A stretch of 33,107 bases of DNA, taken from positions 1-33,107 of the forward strand of contig SVNW01000038.1 of assembly GCA_015066745.1 (NCBI GenBank). Reading direction: 5' to 3'. Origin of the DNA: Ruminococcus sp. (GTDB lineage Bacteria > Bacillota > Clostridia > Oscillospirales > Ruminococcaceae). This document shows, piece by piece, positions 17,047-23,689 of the stretch; the first letter of the stretch is position 1; the number at the start of each line of letters is the position of its first letter. A model generated the notes under the pieces. The model did not search any database. It saw only the letters and a program-made list of their open reading frames with translations, and was not told where the DNA came from. A program made the position numbers and the translations under genes.

Positions 17047-17586
17047 TTATAATTCATCATCGGGTATAAATATTTCAACGCTGTCACAACCATCAAGTTC
17101 TGTTACCTGAACTTTTACTTTTTCCTCATGGGAAGTAGGAACATTTTTACCGATAAAATCAGGTCTTATCGGAAGCTCTCTGTGACCTCTGTCAATAAGT
17201 ACAGCCAACTGTATCTTATCAGGTCTTCCTCTTTTTATAAGTGCGTCTATTGCCGCTCTTATACTTCTCCCTGTGTATATCACATCATCAACAAGAATAA
17301 CTGATTTGTTGTTTATATCAAAATCAATTTTTGTTCTGTCATTTTCATCAGTTTTTTTCTTGTCATCTCTGTGAGGTGTAATATCAAGCATTCCGCACTT
17401 AACATTTACGCCTTCAAACTCTGATATTTTTTCAGCAATTCTTCTTGCCAAAAAAGCGCCTCTTGAAAGCACACCCACTATACATATTGATTCGGCACCT
17501 TTGTTGCGTTCAAGTATCTCGTAAGTGATTCGTGTAACAGCTCTTTTCATTGCATTCTCATCAAGTATTACTGCTTTGCTTTTCAA
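17047..17586 (-). CDS. pyrR: PyrR, pyrimidine operon attenuation regulator / uracil phosphoribosyltransferase
   Basis: A 179-residue PyrR with the type I phosphoribosyltransferase PRPP loop ILVDDVIYTGRSIRAAIDAL and the conserved RGHRELPIRPDFIGKNVPTS near the C-terminus. In Gram-positive bacteria PyrR binds pyr leader RNA when UMP or UTP is high and promotes termination. It may also have weak uracil phosphoribosyltransferase activity. It is the first gene of the operon, directly behind a leader with a PyrR-binding site and terminator. It is therefore expected to repress its own operon. Confidence 0.97.
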   Translation of the reverse strand: MKSKAVILDENAMKRAVTRITYEILERNKGAESICIVGVLSRGAFLARRIAEKISEFEGVNVKCGMLDITPHRDDKKKTDENDRTKIDFDINNKSVILVDDVIYTGRSIRAAIDALIKRGRPDKIQLAVLIDRGHRELPIRPDFIGKNVPTSHEEKVKVQVTELDGCDSVEIFIPDDEL

Positions 17587-17604
17587 CTTATCACCTCTTA
17601 AAAG

Positions 17605-17644
17605 TGTAAAATAAAAGCCCGTCCGTCAGTTGACAAACAGGCTT
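17605..17644 (-). terminator. PyrR-controlled attenuator terminator
   Basis: On the minus strand AAGCCTGTTTGTC, a four-base loop and GACGGACGGGCTT form a 13-bp stem with GU pairs, followed by TTTATTTTA. It lies about 20 nt before the pyrR start. It is the conditional terminator of the pyr leader. Confidence 0.88.
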
Positions 17645-17649
17645 AATTC

Positions 17650-17752
17650 TCAGGCTATATTGCAGTTATCTCCAGCGATCTTTTGGGTACAGCAATATTG
17701 TTTTTTAAAGCTTTAAACTTTAAAATAGAAACCTTGTCAACCTCTCCGGATC
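17650..17752 (-). promoter_or_regulatory. pyr leader with PyrR-binding site and alternative hairpin
   Basis: On the minus strand 17732-17752 reads GATCCGGAGAGGTTGACAAG followed by G. This matches the PyrR-binding loop consensus (UCCRGAGAGG, a U-rich spacer, AAGG). Downstream, 17689-17700 and 17655-17666 (CAATATTGCTGT and ACTGCAATATAG) form a second hairpin before the terminator. This is the usual arrangement of anti-antiterminator, antiterminator and terminator. UMP-loaded PyrR would stabilise the first structure and favour termination. Confidence 0.85.
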
Positions 17753-17779
17753 AACTTAAAGGAAATTTTACTGTATTCA

Positions 17780-17808
17780 ATTATATCATATTGAGCTTGA
17801 TTTGTCCA
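17780..17808 (-). promoter_or_regulatory. Sigma-A promoter of the pyr operon
   Basis: TGGACA (17803-17808) and TATAAT (17780-17785), read on the minus strand, are separated by exactly 17 nt. Transcription would start near 17773, about 20 nt before the PyrR-binding site. Confidence 0.88.
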
Positions 17809-17849
17809 GTCATTTTTAAGAAAAAATAAAATCGACAAAAACACACTTT

Positions 17850-19046
17850 TTAATTCAGATAGTCGCTTCTGCTAATTACTTTTTCCATGTCAAGATTTCC
17901 GGAAGTTATAAACTGATTTTTGTCGTTTGTTCCTTCGGCAAATATGCTGTTTTCCGTTGCTTCCATAGAAATATACCAGTTATAAATTCTCACTTCAAAA
18001 ATGCGGTTTGCTATTACAGCTACACCATCTTTATTTTTTATAAATCCATACATAGATGCCTGATTTATCGCCGAATCATCTACATTATACGGCAAACTCT
18101 TTCCGTTAAAAAGAAGGTTATGAATAAAAGTACTGAGTTTTTCATTGTCTTCAAGTTTGTTTATCAATGTATCAAACAACGGTAACTGCTTAACGAGTAT
18201 TTCTTTACTTGCTTCTAATATTCCTTCGGTATCCCACTTATGATATCCGTCCATAAGATAGCAGAACATGGATACAAGAACCGGATATCCCGATGTATAG
18301 TTATAAATCTGTTCTGATATTTTCACGATATCCATTCCGGTGTGATGATCTTTTTCGTATTCGGTAAGCATTCCTTCTATATCTTTTGATGAAAAATTCA
18401 TATTCACTTCAAATGAAGACGATATATTCCACGGACTGTTATGCTTGTGATCTTCGTCCGGGCGGATCTTTCCTTTAAGATTTCTTATATCATGTACTCC
18501 TGCAAGTATTACCGAGTGAAATGTCGGCAGTTCTGTTCTGTTGAGATAATATCCTCTGAGCTGTGCAAGGAAATCAAGAAACACCTGATTGTTCGATGCC
18601 TGATCTACTTCATCTATCATAAGGATTACCGGTTTTGAGGCACTTCTGCAAATACGGCTTATTTTCTTAAAAAGTCTTACCATATTTGTTACACCTTCAA
18701 ATGCATTCTTGTTTTTTTCATACAAATCTTTGTTATCGGAAAACTCCAGTATTTCTATAAAAGCCTCCGAGAATGCTTCAACAAAGCTCTGTTCATTTAA
18801 AAATGTCGCACTGCTCATCTGCATCTGAAAATCCATATCTATAATGATATACTCATCTTCAAGATATTTTTTTACAGCTTTAAGCAATGTGGTTTTTCCG
18901 TACTGCCTTCCCCTGTTTATTACAAAATATTTTCCCTTGTCAACCATTTCTTTTACTTGTACGAGTCGGCTTTTAAGGTCTACCATGTAATGTTTTTCGG
19001 GGTTGCACGCACCTGTTATGTTAAAACATCTTTCTATTTTAATCAC
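17850..19046 (-). CDS. AAA ATPase, third tandem copy, nuclease domain missing
   Basis: A 398-residue copy of the tandem AAA family. It keeps the framework CFNITGACNPEKHYMVDLKS, P-loop GRQYGKTT (about 46-53) and Walker B PVILMIDEVDQ. It ends with ...NLDMEKVISRSDYLN, where the other copies continue for more than 120 residues into a PD-(D/E)XK domain, so a deletion removed the nuclease. Its first variable module (about 77-135, SATFLNEQSFVEAFSEAFIE) is unlike the other two copies. Its second (about 265-370) closely matches the copy at 20670. It is the last gene of the array, and its stop lies about 40 nt from the pyr promoter. Start is uncertain: GTG at 19046 overlaps the only GAGG. An ATA codon at 19035-19037 stands where an ATG would fit. 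Confidence 0.85.
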   Translation of the reverse strand: MIKIERCFNITGACNPEKHYMVDLKSRLVQVKEMVDKGKYFVINRGRQYGKTTLLKAVKKYLEDEYIIIDMDFQMQMSSATFLNEQSFVEAFSEAFIEILEFSDNKDLYEKNKNAFEGVTNMVRLFKKISRICRSASKPVILMIDEVDQASNNQVFLDFLAQLRGYYLNRTELPTFHSVILAGVHDIRNLKGKIRPDEDHKHNSPWNISSSFEVNMNFSSKDIEGMLTEYEKDHHTGMDIVKISEQIYNYTSGYPVLVSMFCYLMDGYHKWDTEGILEASKEILVKQLPLFDTLINKLEDNEKLSTFIHNLLFNGKSLPYNVDDSAINQASMYGFIKNKDGVAVIANRIFEVRIYNWYISMEATENSIFAEGTNDKNQFITSGNLDMEKVISRSDYLN

Positions 19047-22000
19047 CTCACTGATCTTTGCATAAATACTTGCTTAAACTGTTGCTTCCACTATCGTTTT
19101 TCCGTTTAATTCTATCGTTCTTAGTCCTGTATGCCTGTTTTTATTGAAATTAAAGCTTACAAGATATCCTTTGTCTATGTTGTAATATTCAAGATATTCG
19201 GAAAGCTGTTGTTCTCCGCTTGTGTTGTATTCTTCTCCTCGCCATATTTTCAGTTCGATTATATATTGCTTTCCACTGTAATCTACTATCACATCTGTCC
19301 TTTTCATATCTCTTGTCTGTGCTTCGATATAGTAGTTTCCTACTCCGTTTATTATCGGTCTTAAATACAGTAAAAACAGTTTTCTGCCTTCAGATTCTAT
19401 AAATTTTTCCGGGCGGTCTCCGTATATTTCTCTGAAATGTACTGCAAATTTTTCTATTACTCTTTCCATGTCAAGATTTCCGGAAGTTATAAACTGATTT
19501 TTGTCGTTTGTTCCTTCGGCGAAAATGCTGTTGCTTATTGCTTCTGTAGATATATACCAGTCATATATTATAGTTTCAAATATACGGTTTGATATGCATA
19601 CTGTTCCATCTGCATTCTTTATAAATCCGTACATCTCGGCATTGCGTATAGTTGTTTCATAATAATTATACACTATCTTTTTTCCATAAAATAATAAGTT
19701 ATATACAAAACAATTCAGATCAGTATCATTTTCAAGTTTATTTATCAACGATTCCAATAATGGTGTTCCCGATGTTATTATCTTTTTTACAGCACAAATA
19801 ACACTTTCTGTATTCCAGATTAATTTTCCTTCATCTATATTTTTGCAAACCATAGATACAAGTACAGGATATCCGGATGTGTAGTCATAAATCTGTTCCG
19901 ATATTTTCACGATATCCATTCCGGTGTGATGATCTTTTTCGTATTCGGTAAGCATTCCTTCTATATCTTTTACCGAAAAGTTCATATCTACATCAAACGG
20001 CGATGATATATTCCATGGGCTGTTGTGTTTATGGTCTTCGTCATTTCTTATTTTTCTTTTCAGATTTCTTATATCATGTACTCCTGCAAGTATTACCGAA
20101 TGAAATGTCGGCAGTTCTGTTCTGTTAAGATAATATCCTCTGAGCTGTGCAAGAAAATCAAGAAACACCTGATTGTTCGATGCCTGATCTACTTCGTCTA
20201 TCATAAGTATAACAGGCTTATCAAGTTCCTGACACATATCGCTTAACTCATAAAACAAATCTACCATGTCAATTGGTACTGCTTTTTCTTTAAGACCCCT
20301 GAACAAATCACGCTGTTTTTCGGTCAACAACTTATTTCGCTCTGATATTCTGATTATCGCCGAGAAGAAGGCTTCACAGAAAGATTTTTCTGTTTCAAAC
20401 TTTGCCTGACTCATCTGCATCTGAAAATCCATATCTATAATGATATATTCATCTTCAAGATATTTTTTTACAGCTTTAAGCAATGTGGTTTTTCCGTACT
20501 GTCTTCCCCTGTTTATTACAAAATATTTTCCCTTGTCAACCATTTCTTTTACTTGTACGAGTCGGCTTTTTAAGTCTACCATGTAATGTTTTTCGGGGTT
20601 GCACGCACCTGTTATGTTAAAACATCTTTCTATTTTAATCACCTCACTGATCTTTGCATAAATACTTGCTTAAATTGTTGCTTCCACTATCGTTTTTCCG
20701 TTTAATTCTATCGTTCTTAGTCCTGTATGCCTGTTTTTATTGAAATTAAAGCTTACAAGATATCCTTTGTCTATGTTGTAATATTCAAGATATTCGGAAA
20801 GCTGTTGTTCTCCGCTTGTGTTGTATTCTTCTCCTCGCCATATTTTCAGTTCGATTATATATTGTTTTCCGCTGTAGTCTACTATCACATCTGTCCTTTT
20901 CATATCTCTTGTCTGGGCTTCGATATAGTAGTTTCCTACTCCGTTTATTATCGGTCTTAAATACAGCAAAAACAATTTTCTGCCTTCCGATTCTATAAAT
21001 TTTTCCGGGCGGTCTCCGTATATTTCTCTGAAATGTACCGCAAACTTTTCTATTACTCTTTCCATGTCAAGATTTCCGGAAGTTATAAACTGATTTTTGT
21101 CGTTTGTTCCTTCGGCAAATATGCTGTTTTCCGTTGCTTCCATAGAAATATACCAGTTATAAATTCTCACTTCAAAAATGCGGTTTGCTATTACAGCTAC
21201 ACCATCTTTATTTTTTATAAATCCATACATAGATGCCTGATTTATCGCCGAATCATCTACATTGTAAGGCAGACTTTTTCCGTTAAAAAGAAGGTTATGG
21301 ATAAATGTATTCAGCTTCCGGTTATCTTCAAGTTTGTTTATGAGCGTATCAAACAAAGGTAATTGTCTTACGAGTATCTCTTTATTTGCTTCTAATATTC
21401 CTTCTGTATTCCATTTTTGGTACTCGTGCATAAGATAGCAAAACATAGAAACAAGTACAGGATATCCTGATGTGTAATCATAAATCTGTTCCGATATTTT
21501 CACGATATCCATTCCGGTGTGATGATCTTTTTCGTATTCGGTAAGCATTCCTTCTATATCTTTTACCGAAAAGTTCATATCTACATCAAACGGCGATGAT
21601 ATATTCCATGGGCTGTTGTGTTTATGGTCTTCGTCATTTCTTATTTTTCTTTTCAGATTTCTTATATCATGCACTCCTGCAAGTATTACTGAATGAAATG
21701 TCGGCAGTTCTGTTCTGTTGAGATAATATCCTCTGAGCTGTGCAAGAAAATCTAAAAACACCTGATTGTTCGATGCCTGATCTACTTCGTCTATCATAAG
21801 TATAACAGGCTTATCAAGTTCATTACATAAGTCACTCAACTCATAAAATAAATCAACCATATCACCCGGCACTGTCTTTTCTTTCAGACTCACGAAAACA
21901 TCACGCTGTTTGTCTGATAAAAACTGATTTCTTGCCGATATTCTGATTATTGCGTGAAAAAATGCTTCACAAAATGATTTCTCTGTCTCAAACTTTGCCT

Positions 22001-22226
22001 GACTCATCTGCATCTGAAAATCCATATCTATAATAATATACTCATCTTCAAGATATTTTTTCACTGCTTTAAGCAATGTTGTTTTTCCGTACTGCCTTCC
22101 CCTGTTTATTACAAAATATTTTCCCTTGTCAACCATTTCTTTTACTTGTACAAGCCGGCTTTTTAAGTCTACCATGTAATGTTTTTCAGGGTTGCACGCA
22201 CCTGTTATATTGAAACATTTTGACAT
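17876..22226 (-). repeat. Three-copy tandem gene array
   Basis: Direct repeats with a period of 1596 bp between the first two units (19074 to 20670) and a shortened third unit. Long stretches are identical or nearly so at the DNA level, for example around the P-loop, the region 20001-20220 against 21580-21800, and the whole nuclease part. These alternate with strongly diverged blocks. Similarity of the third unit ends near 17876, just after ATTAC. Confidence 0.9.
19074..20642 (-). CDS. AAA ATPase / PD-(D/E)XK nuclease, second tandem copy
   Basis: A 522-residue protein. The N-terminal AAA-like ATPase has P-loop NRGRQYGKTT (46-53), Walker B PVILMIDE (D149, E150) and the conserved HSVILAGVHDIRNLK (about 181-195). 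The C-terminal PD-(D/E)XK domain has D450 in KRTDVIVDY, then E463 and K465 in YIIELKIW. The family is widespread in clostridia and Bacteroidetes without a proven role. The first variable module resembles the copy at 20670. The second (VCKNIDEGKLIWNTESVICA...) is different from both others. The 27-nt gap to the next gene is identical in the two junctions of the array. As in the third copy, the GTG start at 20642 overlaps the Shine-Dalgarno sequence and a better-placed codon reads ATA. Confidence 0.88.
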   Translation of the reverse strand: MIKIERCFNITGACNPEKHYMVDLKSRLVQVKEMVDKGKYFVINRGRQYGKTTLLKAVKKYLEDEYIIIDMDFQMQMSQAKFETEKSFCEAFFSAIIRISERNKLLTEKQRDLFRGLKEKAVPIDMVDLFYELSDMCQELDKPVILMIDEVDQASNNQVFLDFLAQLRGYYLNRTELPTFHSVILAGVHDIRNLKRKIRNDEDHKHNSPWNISSPFDVDMNFSVKDIEGMLTEYEKDHHTGMDIVKISEQIYDYTSGYPVLVSMVCKNIDEGKLIWNTESVICAVKKIITSGTPLLESLINKLENDTDLNCFVYNLLFYGKKIVYNYYETTIRNAEMYGFIKNADGTVCISNRIFETIIYDWYISTEAISNSIFAEGTNDKNQFITSGNLDMERVIEKFAVHFREIYGDRPEKFIESEGRKLFLLYLRPIINGVGNYYIEAQTRDMKRTDVIVDYSGKQYIIELKIWRGEEYNTSGEQQLSEYLEYYNIDKGYLVSFNFNKNRHTGLRTIELNGKTIVEATV

Positions 22227-22232
22227 TTTCAC
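20670..22232 (-). CDS. AAA ATPase / PD-(D/E)XK nuclease, first tandem copy
   Basis: The first gene of the array, about 520 residues. The start chosen is GTG at 22232 (VKMSKCFNITGA), because AAGGAG lies 5 nt upstream. The longer frame to 22319 runs through the promoter and is rejected. Domains are as in the second copy: P-loop GRQYGKTT, Walker B PVILMIDEVDQ, and C-terminal PD-(D/E)XK with KRTDVIVDY and YIIELKIW. The protein is a mosaic. Its first variable module matches the second copy (QAKFETEKSFCEAFF) and its second matches the third copy (ILVRQLPLFDTLINKLEDN, GKSLPYNVDDSAINQASMYG). Its nuclease domain is nearly identical to that of the second copy. Expression of all three genes probably starts from the promoter at 22291-22319. 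Confidence 0.9.
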   Translation of the reverse strand: MKMSKCFNITGACNPEKHYMVDLKSRLVQVKEMVDKGKYFVINRGRQYGKTTLLKAVKKYLEDEYIIIDMDFQMQMSQAKFETEKSFCEAFFHAIIRISARNQFLSDKQRDVFVSLKEKTVPGDMVDLFYELSDLCNELDKPVILMIDEVDQASNNQVFLDFLAQLRGYYLNRTELPTFHSVILAGVHDIRNLKRKIRNDEDHKHNSPWNISSPFDVDMNFSVKDIEGMLTEYEKDHHTGMDIVKISEQIYDYTSGYPVLVSMFCYLMHEYQKWNTEGILEANKEILVRQLPLFDTLINKLEDNRKLNTFIHNLLFNGKSLPYNVDDSAINQASMYGFIKNKDGVAVIANRIFEVRIYNWYISMEATENSIFAEGTNDKNQFITSGNLDMERVIEKFAVHFREIYGDRPEKFIESEGRKLFLLYLRPIINGVGNYYIEAQTRDMKRTDVIVDYSGKQYIIELKIWRGEEYNTSGEQQLSEYLEYYNIDKGYLVSFNFNKNRHTGLRTIELNGKTIVEATI

Positions 22233-22290
22233 GCTATCTCCTTTCCATGATAATGTTATCATAACTCTGAACCTGATATTCTTTCTTTTG

Positions 22291-22319
22291 ATTATAACAT
22301 TTTCTCTGATATTGGTCAA
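22291..22319 (-). promoter_or_regulatory. Sigma-A promoter of the AAA/nuclease array
   Basis: TTGACC (22314-22319) and TATAAT (22291-22296) on the minus strand have a 17-nt spacer and lie about 60 nt upstream of the GTG start at 22232. Confidence 0.85.
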
Positions 22320-22380
22320 GAAAAACAGAAGACCCAGCGCCTGATTTTACCACATTTTAAAGTGACAAATACAATATAAA

Positions 22381-22431
22381 AATGCATTCTGCCCTGTTTC
22401 TCTTGACATTAATTTTCAAATATCTTATAAT
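22381..22431 (+). promoter_or_regulatory. Consensus sigma-A promoter preceded by AATGCATT motif
   Basis: TTGACA (22403-22408) and TATAAT (22426-22431) with a 17-nt spacer make a perfect consensus promoter for the gene at 22474. Directly upstream, 22381-22400 reads AATGCATTCTGCCCTGTTTC. It shares AATGCATT and CCCTGTTT with the motif before the genes at 23690 and 26622. The site could bind a regulator of the cluster. Confidence 0.8.
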
Positions 22432-22473
22432 TCTGAATATATAAAACGAATAACTACTCATCGAGGTAAAAAT

Positions 22474-23613
22474 ATGAAATCACAAGAAATAATCCCCGAA
22501 CTTAGCAACGGTGAACACACACAATTTATTTTTAATGATATATGTCTGAGTGAACCTGCAAATCCGCTCAATGCCGGTGATTTAAAAGAAGCAATATCAA
22601 AAGCTATCGAACTTGACGAACGACCTGTATTTCTGGAAGGACTTGCAAAAAGACTGTGCCAGCTTGGCGTGGAGTGTACTTTTTCAGATACTGATATAAT
22701 GCTTAGTGAAGTAAAAAGACGATTTACCGATATCCTCGGAAAGACCTGTCCCAGAACCGTAAGGGACTGGATCAGAGGGACTACTCCAGGATTTACAAAC
22801 CATCTCAATAACTATGATATCTGCTATGCCCTTGAAATGAATTACGCTCAAACAGCTGAGTTTTTTCAGAAGTATTATCTTACGCTTCCGTGGAACTGCA
22901 AAAATAAAACAGACGCAATATTTATGTACTGTCTGTGGCATAAAAAGCCGTACTCAACAGTAAAATATATGCTTGATGAGGCAAAATGCTTTGTTCCTCA
23001 GGAAAATGCACATACATCAACATCGCAGATAATGTCTGATATAATTTCTTTTGACGATGAAAAAATGTTTATGAAATATCTCTCCTGTCACTGCTTTGAA
23101 AATGAACAGCAATTTATGACTGCACGAAATATCATCAAAGAAGAAGTTGAAAAAGTAAAAAAAATCATCAGAGACAGGTCAGCACTTGAAATAATATCGC
23201 CTGACAGACTTAACAGTATGACTATCGAAGCTCTTCTTGGCTACAGATATCAGAGCGATGAATCGCCAAGAAATAAAAAACACTTAAAAAAACTCCCGAA
23301 ACGTTTTGTAGAATCTCTTCCCAATGATGTAACACTCGGAAAAATTTTAAACGATGAAAAAGCGTCATATGAAACATTAAGAAAAACACTTATTATTCTG
23401 AAACTTTTTAACTTTTACCATGATGCCGAAAATCCTGTTGAGGATATAACTGCAAATATGATGGATTTTTACGATTCACTAAACCCTGTTCTTTCATACT
23501 GCGGATTTTCCCGTATTTATCCGTTTCATCCTTTTGACTGTCTGATACTTTATTGTACAAATTCATATGACCCATTAATTACACTAAGCTATATACAGGA
23601 TATCGATGACTAA
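22474..23613 (+). CDS. Hypothetical protein, possible DNA-binding regulator of kinase cluster
   Basis: A 379-residue soluble protein starting at ATG 22474 with a GAGG-type site upstream. The region of about 84-131 (FTDILGKTCPRTVRDWIRG then YDICYALEMNYAQTAEFF) looks helical and resembles a helix-turn-helix followed by a short helical bundle, as in phage-type regulators. The rest is mainly alpha-helical, with a basic stretch near residue 275 (RNKKHLKKLPKR). No catalytic motif is visible. I recall similar proteins next to Ser/Thr kinase genes in Ruminococcus but know no function. The kinase gene begins 76 nt downstream and its promoter carries the same AATGCATT box. This protein is the natural candidate to bind that box, or to be a substrate or partner of the kinase. 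Confidence 0.75.
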   Translation: MKSQEIIPELSNGEHTQFIFNDICLSEPANPLNAGDLKEAISKAIELDERPVFLEGLAKRLCQLGVECTFSDTDIMLSEVKRRFTDILGKTCPRTVRDWIRGTTPGFTNHLNNYDICYALEMNYAQTAEFFQKYYLTLPWNCKNKTDAIFMYCLWHKKPYSTVKYMLDEAKCFVPQENAHTSTSQIMSDIISFDDEKMFMKYLSCHCFENEQQFMTARNIIKEEVEKVKKIIRDRSALEIISPDRLNSMTIEALLGYRYQSDESPRNKKHLKKLPKRFVESLPNDVTLGKILNDEKASYETLRKTLIILKLFNFYHDAENPVEDITANMMDFYDSLNPVLSYCGFSRIYPFHPFDCLILYCTNSYDPLITLSYIQDIDD

Positions 23614-23626
23614 AAATATATTTTAA

Positions 23627-23666
23627 GAATGCATTTTTATAATCCCGCTTTTTCGTAAGCTATAAT
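23627..23666 (+). promoter_or_regulatory. Shared 40-bp promoter element before kinase gene
   Basis: The first 20 bases, GAATGCATTTTTATAATCCC, are identical to 26522-26541. After a partly conserved stretch comes TATAAT (23661-23666). The hexamer 17 nt upstream of this -10 is another TATAAT (23638-23643), not a TTGACA-like -35, so the promoter may need an activator. AATGCATT is itself an 8-bp palindrome. AGGAAGGAGG (23671-23680) is a strong ribosome-binding site for the ATG at 23690. Confidence 0.7.
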
Positions 23667-23689
23667 AATCAGGAAGGAGGGAAAATCAT

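Noticed and set aside
19131..21362. Plus-strand ORFs opposite the AAA array
   Set aside because: They recur at the same offset in each repeat and are antisense shadows without ribosome-binding sites.
20670..22319. Longer N-terminus (start at 22319) of the first AAA copy
   Set aside because: The extra residues are encoded by the promoter and leader. GTG at 22232 has a good Shine-Dalgarno sequence.
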